A stretch of 52,476 nt of DNA, taken from positions 1 through 52,476 of the forward strand of contig JAFGKT010000047.1 in assembly GCA_016928435.1 (NCBI GenBank), written 5' to 3'. Below the pieces are notes generated by a model. The model did no database searches. It was not told where the DNA came from and was given only the letters and a program-made list of their open reading frames with translations. Below, piece by piece: positions 1-9,096 of the stretch. This DNA is from Sedimentisphaerales bacterium (GTDB taxonomy: Bacteria; Planctomycetota; Phycisphaerae; Sedimentisphaerales; SM23-30). Position 1 is the first letter of the stretch; each line of letters starts with the position of its first letter. The position numbers and the translations under genes are program-made.

Positions 1-65
1 GGAATACTAACAACGGTATGTGCCGGCGTATGTTTGCCGATTCTAACCTTCTGGATTCTGGGTAG
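1..65 (+). CDS. 3' end of an unknown gene (partial)
   Basis: The third reading frame is open from the window edge to a TAG at 63-65 and encodes about 20 residues ending MFADSNLLDSG. The stop overlaps the GTG start of the terminase (TAGTG), an arrangement typical of translationally coupled genes. By position it could be a small packaging or replication protein of the same element, but too little is visible to assign a family. It may also be chance open frame. Confidence 0.3.
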   Translation, partial: NTNNGMCRRMFADSNLLDSG

Positions 66-1492
66 TGCTGCGGTTAAGGCGGGCTGGTACGGTGGCGGAG
101 TTGTCGGCTTATGTTAACGCGTTTTTGGGGTTGAAGGTGCCGGGCAAGCGGATGTGTGAGGGGCATTCGAGCCCGTTGGATTATTTGGCGTATGTTTTGT
201 TGGATGGTACGCGGGAAGAAAAAGGTGAAGGGCATCGAGGGGATGTGGTTGTATGGGCGAACCGAGGGGGCGGTAAAACGAGTTTGGGTGCGGTGGCGTC
301 CTTGTTGGAGTGTTTGTTTTTGCCTGGTTGTTCGGTGCGGATTTTGGGGGGCAGCCAGGAGCAATCGCAGCGTATGTACGAATATTTGAGGCAGGCTTTG
401 GAGCCTGGTTACGCGAATCAAGTTGTGGGGCGGGTGACGGATAAGGGTTGTCGTTTTGTTAATGGTGCGAACGTGCAGGTTTTGGCGCAATCGCACCGGA
501 GCGTGCGGGGGCACCATGTGCAGCGATTGCGTTGTGATGAGGTGGAGCTGTTTGATCGTAATGTTTGGCAGGCGGCGCAGTTTGTTACGCAGTCGAGTAA
601 GGGGATCGATGCGCACATGGAGGTTTTGTCAACGATGCACCGGCCTTTCGGTTTGATGCGGGAGATATTGGATGGGGCTGAGACGGGGGGGGCGAAGGTT
701 TTTCGGTGGTGTTTGTGGGAGGTGATAGAGCGTTGTGTGGGGCGCGACTGCAATAGTTGCTGTTTGTGGGAGGATTGCGGGGGGCGAGCGAAGGAAGCGG
801 AAGGTTACTATGGGATAGATGACGCGATTGCGCAAAAGCAGCGGAGCAGTAAGCAAGCGTGGCGGTCAGAGATGTTGTGTTTGGAGCCTAGCCGAGAGGA
901 TGTGGTGTTTGGTGAGTTTTCGATGGGAAGGCATGTGCGGGAGTTGGCGTATGACGCGAATTTGCCTTTGTATAGGAGTATTGATTTTGGTTTTAGTAAT
1001 CCGCTGGCGTGTTTGTTTATTCAGGTGGATGAACGAGGGCGGGTGCTGGTGTTGGATGAGCATATTAAGAGCCGGACGACTTTGGCGGAGCATGCGCGGT
1101 TGATAAAGGAGCGGTATCCGTATAAGGTGGAGGCAACGTATTGCGACCCGGCGGGTAAACAGAAGCATGAGATTACCGGTACGGCAGCGGTGGGTGAGTT
1201 GGCGGCGTTGGGGATACCGACGCGTTGTCGGCGTAGCGGTGTATTGGAAGGGGTGGAGATAGTGCGGAGTTTTTTGGCACCGGCGACGGGGGAAGCGCGG
1301 TTGTTGATTTCGCCTCGTTGTGAACAGTTGATTCGGGCGTTTGGGGGGTTGGAGTATGCGCGGTTGGCGAATGGGGCGCTGTCGGAGCAGCCGGCCAAGG
1401 ACGGGGTGCATGACCATGTGATTGATGCGCTGCGGTACTTTTTTGTGAATCGGTTTGGTAGGAGTCATGGGTTGAGGGAGAAGCGGTATTGA
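65..1492 (+). CDS. phage-type terminase large subunit (ATPase-nuclease)
   Basis: A 475-aa DNA-packaging motor protein with the two expected domains. The N-terminal ATPase shows a Walker A loop ANRGGGKT at about residues 65-72, a Walker B-like LRCDE at 155-159 and a coupling motif STMHR near 189-193. The C-terminal RNase H-fold nuclease shows acidic residues in SIDFGF (D307), YCDPAG (D361) and HDHVIDALRY (D450/D454). Between the domains, residues 224-238 hold five cysteines, which could bind zinc or an Fe-S cluster. The start is GTG at 65, since in-frame stops lie just upstream. No portal, capsid or tail gene follows within the window, so it is either the edge of a prophage extending leftwards or an isolated domesticated gene. 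Family call is firm; biological role is not. Confidence 0.85.
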   Translation: MLRLRRAGTVAELSAYVNAFLGLKVPGKRMCEGHSSPLDYLAYVLLDGTREEKGEGHRGDVVVWANRGGGKTSLGAVASLLECLFLPGCSVRILGGSQEQSQRMYEYLRQALEPGYANQVVGRVTDKGCRFVNGANVQVLAQSHRSVRGHHVQRLRCDEVELFDRNVWQAAQFVTQSSKGIDAHMEVLSTMHRPFGLMREILDGAETGGAKVFRWCLWEVIERCVGRDCNSCCLWEDCGGRAKEAEGYYGIDDAIAQKQRSSKQAWRSEMLCLEPSREDVVFGEFSMGRHVRELAYDANLPLYRSIDFGFSNPLACLFIQVDERGRVLVLDEHIKSRTTLAEHARLIKERYPYKVEATYCDPAGKQKHEITGTAAVGELAALGIPTRCRRSGVLEGVEIVRSFLAPATGEARLLISPRCEQLIRAFGGLEYARLANGALSEQPAKDGVHDHVIDALRYFFVNRFGRSHGLREKRY

Positions 1493-1549
1493 GGTAAGTC
1501 GATTATTTGCAGTGTATAGGGATTGTGTGGGTATGGGCCGATAATATGC

Positions 1550-1578
1550 TTGCGTTTGGGGGGCTAATTAGCTATTAT
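1550..1578 (+). promoter_or_regulatory. candidate sigma-70 promoter upstream of the first repeat protein
   Basis: TTGCGT at 1550-1555 and TATTAT at 1573-1578 are separated by 17 nt. Transcription would start near 1585, upstream of the hairpin at 1616-1656, so that hairpin would lie in the leader of the surface protein gene. Confidence 0.4.
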
Positions 1579-1615
1579 TTATATTCGGATAAGATATAGG
1601 TGAAAATCATGCTTG

Positions 1616-1656
1616 CCAGCGAGAGAGACGATTTGTTTCTCTGCGCTGGTTTTTTT
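1616..1656 (+). terminator. intrinsic terminator
   Basis: CCAGCG pairs with CGCTGG and the stem continues for about seven more pairs around one bulged G. Seven T residues follow at 1650-1656. It lies 124 nt after the terminase stop and 31 nt before the next start codon. It may end terminase transcription, or attenuate the downstream gene if the 1550 promoter is real. Confidence 0.8.
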
Positions 1657-1686
1657 GTGCCCTGAAAGGCCATGATGGAGGTTGCT

Positions 1687-4335
1687 ATGCATAAGGTAGT
1701 GTTGGTTTTTGTGATGGTGCTGGGGTTGGGAGCGATGGCTTGGGGTGCGTGTCCGAGTGGGGATTTTAGCGATGATTGCAGAGTGAACCTTGATGACTTG
1801 GCTATTATGGCTTCCGGGTGGTTGGAAGGTTATGATGTAATTGACCTTGCGGAGATGGCTTCTCAGTGGTTAGTCGATTGGTCTTCTCCTTTCGTAACGA
1901 CTTGGGATACGAGTCTTGACGATGGCAGGACGGTTACTTTGGCGCTGGCTGGCGAGGTGGATGCCGTCATCGATTGGGGGGACGGTACGATTGAAGCGGT
2001 AATTGCGCCCGGGCCCCATGTACATGAATACGACGAGGATGGGATATACACCGTCTCCGTTGCCGGCAGTGTGATGGCATATAACAGCGAAGATAACGGC
2101 GGCAATTCTTCCGAACGTGCAAAACTGGTGAGCGTAGATAGCTGGGGGCAGGTCGGCTTTACCAGCATGTATGGTGCGTTCAATTACTGCAGAAACCTGG
2201 TTTCAGTGCCGAGTACTTCGGATGGTCTTGAAGCTGTGACCGACATGGGATATATGTTCGCTGGTGCGACATCATTTAACGGAGACATTGGCGGTTGGGA
2301 TACCTCTGGAGTTACCAACATGAGTGGGATGTTCAGTGTTGCGAGATCATTCAATGGAGACATCGGCGGTTGGGATACTTCCAACGTTACCAATATGAAC
2401 GATATGTTCAACATTGCGGAATCATTCAACCAGGACATTGGCTCTTGGGATACCTCTAATGTTATCTCCATGATACGTGTGTTTTGTAAAGCGGAATCGT
2501 TCAATCAAGACATCGGCTCTTGGAATACCTCTAAGGTTACCTCTATGATTGGTATGTTCCAGGGAGCATCATCATTTAACCAGGACATCGGCGGTTGGGA
2601 CACATCCAGAGTTACGAACATGTGGGAGATGTTCAATGGGGCCACGTCATTCAATAAGGACATCGGCTCCTGGGACACCTCCAAGGTTACGTATATGGTT
2701 CGCATGTTCAGTAATGCGTCGTTGTTCAATCAGTACATCGGTGATTGGGATACGTCCAATGTTATCTTTATGATCGGGATGTTCAAAGATGCGTCGTTGT
2801 TCAATCAAGACATCGGCGGCTGGGATACTTCCAGCGTTACCGATATGGGCGGGATGTTCTACAATGCGTCAGCATTTAATCAGGATATCAGCAGCTGGGA
2901 TACTTCCAGCGTTACCGATATGGGCGGGGTGTTCGCGCATGCGTCGTTGTTCAATCAGGACATTGGCAGTTGGGATACTTCCAGCGTTACCGATATGGGC
3001 GGGATGTTCATGGGGGCTGCGTTGTTTAACCAAGACATCGGCGGCTGGGATACTTCCAGTGTTACAGATATGATATATATGTTCTTCGGAGCATCATCAT
3101 TTAACCATTACATTGGTGGCTGGGATACTTCTAGAGTTACCGAAATGGATTATATGTTCCGCGATGCGACGTCGTTTAATCAAGACATCGGCGGCTGGGA
3201 TACTTCCAGCGTTATTGACATGGACAGTATGTTCTGCAACGCGTCGTCGTTCAACCAAGACATCGGTGGTTGGGATACCTCTAGTGTCATCCGTATGTGG
3301 TCGATGTTCCAGGGGGCATCGTCATTCAATCAGGACCTGTCCGGATGGTGCGTTTGGCTGATTTCTTCTGAACCGAGTGGTTTCGATACCGATGCTACTA
3401 GCTGGACATTGCCGCGGCCGATCTGGGGTACCTGCCCTGGCTCTTTTGTAACGACTTGGGACACGAGCCTTGGGGTTGGGGCAACGGTGAGCTTGGCGTT
3501 GGCTGGTACGGCGGACGCGACGGTAAACTGGGGGGACGGCACATTTACCGATGTGGATGGTTTAGGGCCACATGTGCATTACTATGACGCTGATGGGATA
3601 TATACCGTTTCTGTGTATGGTACTGTTACAGCTTACGACAGCTATAACAATGGCGGTGCGATTTCCGAGCGAGAAAAGCTAGTAAGCGTTGATAGCTGGG
3701 GTCAAGTGGGCTTCACCAGTATGAGATATGCGTTTGACAGTTGCTCTAATCTTGTTTCAGTGCCTGTTGATTCGGATGTGATTGCAGCTATCACCGACAT
3801 GAACAGTATGTTCTACAATGCGTCCTCGTTCAACCAGGACATTGGCAGCTGGGATACATCGAACGTGACAAACATGGCCTGCATGTTCGAAGATGCGTCG
3901 TCATTTGACCAATACATTGGCAACTGGGATACCTCCGGCGTCACTGGTATGTGGAGAATGTTCTACAATGCGTCAGCATTTAATCAGGATATCGGCAGCT
4001 GGGACACTTCCAGCGTCACGGGTATGGCCAATATGTTCAACAATGCATCGTCGTTCAACCAAGACATTGGCGGTTGGAATACCTCCAATGTCATCAGAAT
4101 GGCCTATATGTTCGAAGATGCTTCGTCATTTAACCAAGACATCGGTAACTGGAATACCTCCGGCGTCACCGATATGAACTACATGTTCCATAATGCGTCG
4201 GCATTCAACCAGGATTTGTCTGGGTGGTGTGTGGAGCAGATTTCTTCTGAGCCGAGCGGTTTTGATGAAGGTGCTACGAGTTGGGGAAATGATCCGGCGT
4301 GGCGGCCCCAGTGGGGGGTTAGTTGTTCGCCTTGA
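1687..4335 (+). CDS. secreted BspA-like 25-residue repeat protein with PKD-like and dockerin-like domains
   Basis: An 882-aa exported protein. The ATG at 1687 is chosen because GGAGG lies 5 nt upstream and it aligns with the paralogue's start. A signal peptide ends at about AMAWGA. A dockerin-like EF-hand motif follows ([16 protein letters not shown]); its second half lacks obvious calcium ligands. Then come two modules. Each has a PKD-like domain (IDWGDG, later [13 protein letters not shown]), a linker [10 protein letters not shown], a solenoid of 25-aa units of the type [20 protein letters not shown], and a cap [10 protein letters not shown] count 14 units in the first module and 5 in the second. 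The unit matches the DUF285 / 26-residue bacterial surface repeat family. No LPXTG, PEP-CTERM or C-terminal membrane anchor is visible. A role in surface adhesion or binding is inferred only. Paralogue of the next gene; about 80 bp apart. Confidence 0.85.
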   Translation: MHKVVLVFVMVLGLGAMAWGACPSGDFSDDCRVNLDDLAIMASGWLEGYDVIDLAEMASQWLVDWSSPFVTTWDTSLDDGRTVTLALAGEVDAVIDWGDGTIEAVIAPGPHVHEYDEDGIYTVSVAGSVMAYNSEDNGGNSSERAKLVSVDSWGQVGFTSMYGAFNYCRNLVSVPSTSDGLEAVTDMGYMFAGATSFNGDIGGWDTSGVTNMSGMFSVARSFNGDIGGWDTSNVTNMNDMFNIAESFNQDIGSWDTSNVISMIRVFCKAESFNQDIGSWNTSKVTSMIGMFQGASSFNQDIGGWDTSRVTNMWEMFNGATSFNKDIGSWDTSKVTYMVRMFSNASLFNQYIGDWDTSNVIFMIGMFKDASLFNQDIGGWDTSSVTDMGGMFYNASAFNQDISSWDTSSVTDMGGVFAHASLFNQDIGSWDTSSVTDMGGMFMGAALFNQDIGGWDTSSVTDMIYMFFGASSFNHYIGGWDTSRVTEMDYMFRDATSFNQDIGGWDTSSVIDMDSMFCNASSFNQDIGGWDTSSVIRMWSMFQGASSFNQDLSGWCVWLISSEPSGFDTDATSWTLPRPIWGTCPGSFVTTWDTSLGVGATVSLALAGTADATVNWGDGTFTDVDGLGPHVHYYDADGIYTVSVYGTVTAYDSYNNGGAISEREKLVSVDSWGQVGFTSMRYAFDSCSNLVSVPVDSDVIAAITDMNSMFYNASSFNQDIGSWDTSNVTNMACMFEDASSFDQYIGNWDTSGVTGMWRMFYNASAFNQDIGSWDTSSVTGMANMFNNASSFNQDIGGWNTSNVIRMAYMFEDASSFNQDIGNWNTSGVTDMNYMFHNASAFNQDLSGWCVEQISSEPSGFDEGATSWGNDPAWRPQWGVSCSP

Positions 4336-4416
4336 TAAGAAGGTGGGGTAAGTTAATTAAGATGATCCTAGGATTTTTTAAGTTTTTTGGCGCTAACAGA
4401 TGGAAGGAAAGACGTG

Positions 4417-7400
4417 ATGGGGAAGGTGGCGACGGTTTTTGTGATGGTGCTGGGGTTGGCGGCGGTGGCTTGGGGTGCGTGTCCGAGTGGGGATTTTAGC
4501 GGCGATTGCAGGGTTAATCTTGAGGACTTTGCTGTGATGGCTGATTGGTGGTTGGAAGACTGCAATGCTGTGAACGATTTTTGCGAGGGGGTGGATCTTG
4601 ATTTTTCTGGGCAGGTTGACGTTGACGACCTGATTTATATTGCGTCCCAGTGGCGGCTGGATGATGAGGCTTTTGTGACAATTTGGGACACGAGTCTGGG
4701 TGAAGGTACAACGGTTACTTTGGCTTTGGCTGGTGATGTGGATGCAATTATCGATTGGGGTGATGGAAACATCAGTGATGCGAATAGGCCGGGGCCTTAT
4801 GTACACAACTATGGTGAGGATGGTATATATACGGTTTCGGTAATGGGCAGTGTTACGGCGTATAACAGCTATGAAAATGGTGGCGCGGTTTCTGAGCGTG
4901 CAAAGCTAAGAGGTGTCGCTAGCTGGGGGCAAGTCGGTTTCGACAGTATGCACAAGGCGTTCTCTGAGTGTTCTAATCTAATTTCAGTGCCGTGGACTTT
5001 GGATGGAATTGAAGACGTGAACGACATGAGCGGCATGTTTAGGGGTGCGGATTCATTCAATCAGTACATTGGTTCCTGGGATACTTCCAATGTTGCCAAT
5101 ATGGAAGCGATGTTCTACGGTGCGGATTCATTCAATCAGAACTTGTCCGGATGGTGTGTTGAGCAGATTCTTTCTGAGCCGAATGATTTTGATACCGGTG
5201 CTTCCAGTTGGTCGCTGTTGCGGCCGATTTGGGGAACTTGTCCGTCGCCTTGCCCTTTTGTAACGACGTGGAACACGAGTCTTGCCGACGGGACGACGGT
5301 TACTTTGGCGTTGGCTGGTGAGGTTTATGCGATTATTGACTGGGGAGATGGCAGTCCTCTTGAAATGGTAACGACGCCTGGGCCTCATGTACACGATTAT
5401 GGCGTTAACGGGGTTTACACGGTTTCGGTTACCGGCAGTGTCGCGGCGTATAATAGTTTCGAGAACAGTGGTTGGGGTTCTATGGGGGAACTAGAACCAA
5501 CAAAGTTGGTAAGTGTAGATAGTTGGGGACAACTGGGCTTTACCAGTATGCGGTCTGCATTTTATAGGTGTTCAAATCTGGTTTCAGTGCCGAGTACTTC
5601 GGATGGTATTGAAAACGTAACCGATATGACTGAAATGTTTGGTGGTGCATCATCGTTTGATGGAGATATTGGCGGCTGGGACACCTCAAACGTTACCGAC
5701 ATGTGTTGGATGTTCGACTGTGCAGCTTCGTTTAATCAAAACATTGGTGGTTGGGATACCTCTAGCGTTACTTATATGCACGAGATGTTCGAAGGAGCAG
5801 TTGCATTCAATCAGGATATCAGCGGCTGGGACACCTCCAGCGTTACAAATATGATTAAGATGTTCTACAGATCATATGCATTTAATCAGAATATCGGCTC
5901 TTGGGATACATCCAGTGTCACCAGTATGATGTGGATGTTCTTAGAGGCGTCAGCATTCAACGGAGATATTAGTAACTGGGATACCTCCAGTGTTACCAAT
6001 ATGAGTGCCATGTTTGGCTATGCATCTTCGTTCAATCAGGACTTGTCTGGATGGTGTGTGGAGCAGATTTCTTCTGAACCGACAAACTTTGATATCGGTG
6101 CGACGAGTTGGAGCTTGCCGCGACCGGTGTGGGGGACTTGCCCTTCTCCGGCTTTTGTGACGACTTGGGATACGACCCTTGGTGATAGCGGCACAACGGT
6201 CACCTTGGCGCTGGCTGGTACTGTGGATGCGACTATCGATTGGGGAGATGGCAGTCCTGTTCAGGTTGTAACTGCTCCGGGGCCTCATGTACACACTTAT
6301 AGTGCGGATGGGGTCTATACGGTTTCGGTTACGGGGAGTGTGACGGGGTATAATAGTTTAGACAACGGTAGCGGGGATCCCTGGTATGATGAAGCCAAGC
6401 TGATAAGGGTTGACAACTGGGGGCAAGTTGGCTTTACCAGCATGCACTGTGCGTTTTATAGATGTACGAATCTTGTCTCAGTGCCGAGTACTTCGGTTGG
6501 TCTTGAATCTGTGGCTGACATGAGCAGAATGTTCCACAGAGCATCTAATTTCAACCATGATATTAGTGGTTGGGATACTTCCAATGTTACCGATATGTCT
6601 GGTATGTTTAGCTCGACGGAGTTGTTTAATCAGGACATTGGTGGTTGGGAGACATCGAGCGTTACCAGCATGAAATATATGTTCTACAGGGCGGATTCGT
6701 TCAATGGCGATATCGGCAACTGGAATACCTCCAATGTTACCGATATGTACGGGATGTTCGATAGTGCGGTCTCGTTCAACCAGGACATTGGCGGTTGGGA
6801 TACATCTAGTGTCACCGACATGCGTGCTATGTTCCTTGGTGCGTCAGTATTCAACCAGGATATTGGCGGCTGGGATACCTCCAATGTAACCGATATGGGT
6901 AGTATGTTCTTAGGTGCGAGGTTGTTCAACCAAGACATCGGCAACTGGAATACCTCCAACGTTACCATGATGTTTTCGATGTTCTGGGGTGCCTATGCGT
7001 TTAATCAAGATATAGGTGATTGGGATACATCCAGCGTTACCAATATGTACAATATGTTTGACTATGCAATGTCGTTCAATCAGGATATTGGCGACTGGGA
7101 TACTTCTAATGTTACCAATATGAGCTATATGTTCACCTATGCGTTTGACTTCGACGGGGATATTGGTGGTTGGGACACATCGAGCGTTACCAACATGAGA
7201 AATATGTTCACCAGGGCGTATGCATTCAACCAGGACATTGGTGGTTGGGATACCTCGAATGTTACGAATATGGTCTATATGTTCGAATATGCGTCGGCAT
7301 TCAACCAGGATCTGTCGGGATGGTGTGTGGAAGGCATTTATCCTGAGCCGAGCGGTTTTGATGAAGGTGCGACGAGTTGGGAAAATGATCCGGCGTGGCG

Positions 7401-7431
7401 GCCTCAGTGGGGGGTTAGTTGTTCGCCTTGA
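4417..7431 (+). CDS. secreted BspA-like repeat protein, paralogue with three modules
   Basis: A 1004-aa paralogue of the preceding gene. An upstream TTG (4387) opens the frame, but the ATG at 4417, behind GGAAGGAAA at 4402-4410, aligns with the paralogue. Signal peptide ends at AVAWGA. A dockerin-like region with two complete EF-hand-like halves follows ([14 protein letters not shown] and [17 protein letters not shown]). Three modules come next, each PKD-like domain + 25-aa repeats + DLSGWC cap, carrying 1, 5 and 10 repeats by my count. Both paralogues end in the same [10 protein letters not shown] tail. The different repeat numbers on one theme point to duplication and unequal recombination through the 75-bp DNA repeat. 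No membrane anchor is visible, so the protein is released or held through the dockerin-like region or other partners. Function unknown. Confidence 0.85.
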   Translation: MGKVATVFVMVLGLAAVAWGACPSGDFSGDCRVNLEDFAVMADWWLEDCNAVNDFCEGVDLDFSGQVDVDDLIYIASQWRLDDEAFVTIWDTSLGEGTTVTLALAGDVDAIIDWGDGNISDANRPGPYVHNYGEDGIYTVSVMGSVTAYNSYENGGAVSERAKLRGVASWGQVGFDSMHKAFSECSNLISVPWTLDGIEDVNDMSGMFRGADSFNQYIGSWDTSNVANMEAMFYGADSFNQNLSGWCVEQILSEPNDFDTGASSWSLLRPIWGTCPSPCPFVTTWNTSLADGTTVTLALAGEVYAIIDWGDGSPLEMVTTPGPHVHDYGVNGVYTVSVTGSVAAYNSFENSGWGSMGELEPTKLVSVDSWGQLGFTSMRSAFYRCSNLVSVPSTSDGIENVTDMTEMFGGASSFDGDIGGWDTSNVTDMCWMFDCAASFNQNIGGWDTSSVTYMHEMFEGAVAFNQDISGWDTSSVTNMIKMFYRSYAFNQNIGSWDTSSVTSMMWMFLEASAFNGDISNWDTSSVTNMSAMFGYASSFNQDLSGWCVEQISSEPTNFDIGATSWSLPRPVWGTCPSPAFVTTWDTTLGDSGTTVTLALAGTVDATIDWGDGSPVQVVTAPGPHVHTYSADGVYTVSVTGSVTGYNSLDNGSGDPWYDEAKLIRVDNWGQVGFTSMHCAFYRCTNLVSVPSTSVGLESVADMSRMFHRASNFNHDISGWDTSNVTDMSGMFSSTELFNQDIGGWETSSVTSMKYMFYRADSFNGDIGNWNTSNVTDMYGMFDSAVSFNQDIGGWDTSSVTDMRAMFLGASVFNQDIGGWDTSNVTDMGSMFLGARLFNQDIGNWNTSNVTMMFSMFWGAYAFNQDIGDWDTSSVTNMYNMFDYAMSFNQDIGDWDTSNVTNMSYMFTYAFDFDGDIGGWDTSSVTNMRNMFTRAYAFNQDIGGWDTSNVTNMVYMFEYASAFNQDLSGWCVEGIYPEPSGFDEGATSWENDPAWRPQWGVSCSP

Positions 7432-7471
7432 TAAGGGGTGGTTGGGGCAAGGTTTTTGGTTGGGGGCCGAT

Positions 7472-7503
7472 CACCCTTTAGCTGCGCGAAAAGGGTGCCA
7501 CCC
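7472..7503. repeat. dispersed hairpin repeat, copy 1
   Basis: A 32-nt element in which CACCCTTT and AAGGGTG form a hairpin around AGCTGCGCG, followed by a second overlapping palindrome GGGTGCCACCC. It recurs at 10028-10058 with one A fewer. Both copies are intergenic. It resembles REP-type palindromic elements, but no family assignment was possible. Confidence 0.75.
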
Positions 7504-7542
7504 GGTTGTGAGTGAGGATGTTTGCGGCAGGCTGATAAGTAC

Positions 7543-7570
7543 TTGACTTAGTGGGGGCCGGCGGTATAAA
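7543..7570 (+). promoter_or_regulatory. candidate promoter for the PagL-like gene
   Basis: TTGACT at 7543-7548 and TATAAA at 7565-7570 are separated by 16 nt. The -10 lies 65 nt before the ATG at 7635. Confidence 0.5.
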
Positions 7571-7634
7571 TTAGTCACTAAGATTGGGTATGATTGGCTG
7601 GGGGGGTGAGGTTTTGGTATCGGAAGGAAAGTTT

Positions 7635-8210
7635 ATGCGAGGATATCTGATTGGGGCGATAGTTATTGGGAGTTTTTTGTTTGGTTCTTTGGCTTGGGGC
7701 GAAGAATATGGTCTGCTGGGGGGCTTTGATGATGGTTATTGGCGGTTTGAGTATGGGGGTGGGGGGAGTTTGAGTACGGACAATCAATATTCGGATCGGC
7801 GGGGGGATTGGTGCATGATAGGTTCGGCGGTGTATGAATGGCCTATCCACGATCATATCACGATGGCGATACAGTCGCAGCCGTTGCTGCTTTATCACCA
7901 ACAGCGGGATGCGAATCAGAACACTGAGAGCCTTTATGGTTTTGGTCTGGGGTTGAATTTCCGTTTGTATCAGATAGCGCAGGAGCAGCGGGGGCTTTTT
8001 GGGGAGATTGGTTCGTCTTTTATATGGACATCGGATCATTTCCGCAACAACGCATCACGTTGGAATTTTCTATCCGGCGGCGGGGTAGGATACAAATTTG
8101 ATGAGCATTGGGAAATTGGAGCGAGGTTTCAGCACATATCGAACGCGGGGTTTGAATCTCCCAATTCAGGGGTGAATTTAGTGGCGATGTGGGTGGGGTA
8201 TAGTTTCTGA
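7635..8210 (+). CDS. PagL-like acyloxyacyl hydrolase / lipid A 3-O-deacylase (outer membrane)
   Basis: A 191-aa exported beta-barrel protein. The ATG at 7635 follows GGAAGGAAA with good spacing; the longer frame from TTG 7584 adds no signal sequence. An N-terminal signal peptide ends at about SLAWGEE. The C-terminal part contains RFQHISNAGFESPNSG, matching the PagL active-site region, where the His and the Ser two residues later belong to the catalytic triad. It ends with an aromatic residue (WVGYSF), as outer-membrane barrels do. Known family members remove a 3-O acyl chain from lipid A, implying a lipopolysaccharide-bearing outer membrane. It has its own candidate promoter and no obvious operon partner. 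The family call rests mainly on the active-site block and the barrel-like end. Confidence 0.75.
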   Translation: MRGYLIGAIVIGSFLFGSLAWGEEYGLLGGFDDGYWRFEYGGGGSLSTDNQYSDRRGDWCMIGSAVYEWPIHDHITMAIQSQPLLLYHQQRDANQNTESLYGFGLGLNFRLYQIAQEQRGLFGEIGSSFIWTSDHFRNNASRWNFLSGGGVGYKFDEHWEIGARFQHISNAGFESPNSGVNLVAMWVGYSF

Positions 8211-8430
8211 TGGGCGGCTTGATCGCGGGAGAGAGATGGCTGAATTGCTGTGTAATGGGGGCTTTGAAGTGGGGTCCGGTAATTTTTTTATGGGGAAAGA
8301 GAACATTTCTTGGTATGGGGCGGATTATAATTGGCGGCGTAAAGTGTTGTTTTTGAAGTGTTTACAGTGGTTATTGGGGTTTGTTAACAGGTTAACAGCT
8401 GTAAGTCTTTGATGGGTAAGGACTTTTGGC
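8211..8430 (+). other. intergenic region without a supported gene
   Basis: Between the PagL-like gene and the nrdR promoter. The only open frame is a 58-codon ORF at 8236-8412 starting MAELLCNGGFEVGSG, with a poor ribosome site. No terminator with a clear T-run is visible. Confidence 0.5.
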
Positions 8431-8459
8431 TTGACGCCCTATATATTGTGTTGTACATT
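8431..8459 (+). promoter_or_regulatory. nrdR promoter
   Basis: TTGACG at 8431-8436 and TACATT at 8454-8459 are separated by exactly 17 nt, about 105 nt upstream of the nrdR start. The spacer contains the candidate NrdR box. Confidence 0.6.
8436..8451 (+). promoter_or_regulatory. candidate NrdR box
   Basis: GCCCTATATATTGTGT matches the known NrdR-box consensus ACACWATATATWGTGT at 14 of 16 positions. It lies inside the promoter spacer, where bound NrdR would block RNA polymerase, suggesting autoregulation. NrdR boxes usually occur in pairs; I could not find a convincing second copy at the usual spacing. Confidence 0.55.
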
Positions 8460-8562
8460 TCTTCTAGATCAACATGTAGGATATGAGTGTTTTAGTCCTG
8501 TTCGGTCATTCCGTCTGAGGACGCTCCTATGTGGTCGGGGTATATGATTGGGAAAGTTGCCC

Positions 8563-9051
8563 GTGCGGTGTCCTTTTTGTAAAGAAGATAAGGACAAGGT
8601 TGTCGATTCGCGTTCCGGAGAAAAGGGACGGGTGATTCGGCGTCGGCGGGAATGTTTGGCATGTCATCGGCGTTTTACGACGTATGAGCGGATCGAGGAA
8701 GCGATCAAGCTGATGGTGGTGAAGAAGGACGGCAGTCGCGTGCCGTTTGATCGCCAGCGTATCATCGCCGGGGTGCAAAAAGCATGTTACAAGCGACCGA
8801 TCTCTGCCCAGAAGATTGATGAGCTGGCACGCGACGTTGAAGAAGAGATCGTAATCAAGTTTTCGCAGGAGGTTTCTTCTGAGGTGATAGGCAATCTGAC
8901 GATTGCGCGCCTGCGTAGTCTGGATAAGGTTGCCTATATTCGTTACGCGAGTGTATATCGAGAGTTTGACGACTTAGCTCAGTTTTTGGATGAGGTGCAA
9001 GGCGCCATGGAGGTTGCTGACGATTCACCGGGGCAGAATCAGTTGTTCTAA
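8563..9051 (+). CDS. nrdR: transcriptional repressor NrdR
   Basis: A 162-aa NrdR, the nucleotide-sensing repressor of ribonucleotide reductase genes. The GTG at 8563 is chosen because it yields the canonical MRCPFC start; the frame opens at TTG 8548. The zinc ribbon has C3, C6, C31 and C34 with the arginine-rich RVIRRRREC and the RRFTTYERIE signature. An ATP-cone follows (about 48-138: VVKKDGSRVPFDRQRIIAGV to YIRYASVYREF). By family knowledge the ATP-cone binds ATP/dATP and controls DNA binding. Its promoter carries an NrdR-like box. A second ATP-cone protein is encoded 45 bp downstream. No ribonucleotide reductase gene is in the window. Confidence 0.95.
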   Translation: MRCPFCKEDKDKVVDSRSGEKGRVIRRRRECLACHRRFTTYERIEEAIKLMVVKKDGSRVPFDRQRIIAGVQKACYKRPISAQKIDELARDVEEEIVIKFSQEVSSEVIGNLTIARLRSLDKVAYIRYASVYREFDDLAQFLDEVQGAMEVADDSPGQNQLF

Positions 9052-9096
9052 TTTAGCATTGGGCTTGTTAGCTGTCGGGGCGATAGGAGCTTAAAG

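Noticed and set aside
4362-4388. Possible terminator ATCCTAGGAT + T-run between the two repeat proteins
   Set aside because: The palindrome has no loop, so it cannot form a stable terminator hairpin.
8236-8412. 58-codon ORF beginning MAELLCNGGFEVGSG
   Set aside because: The NGGFE-like start recalls secreted planctomycete proteins, but there is no signal peptide, the ribosome site is poor, and the rest has no recognisable pattern.
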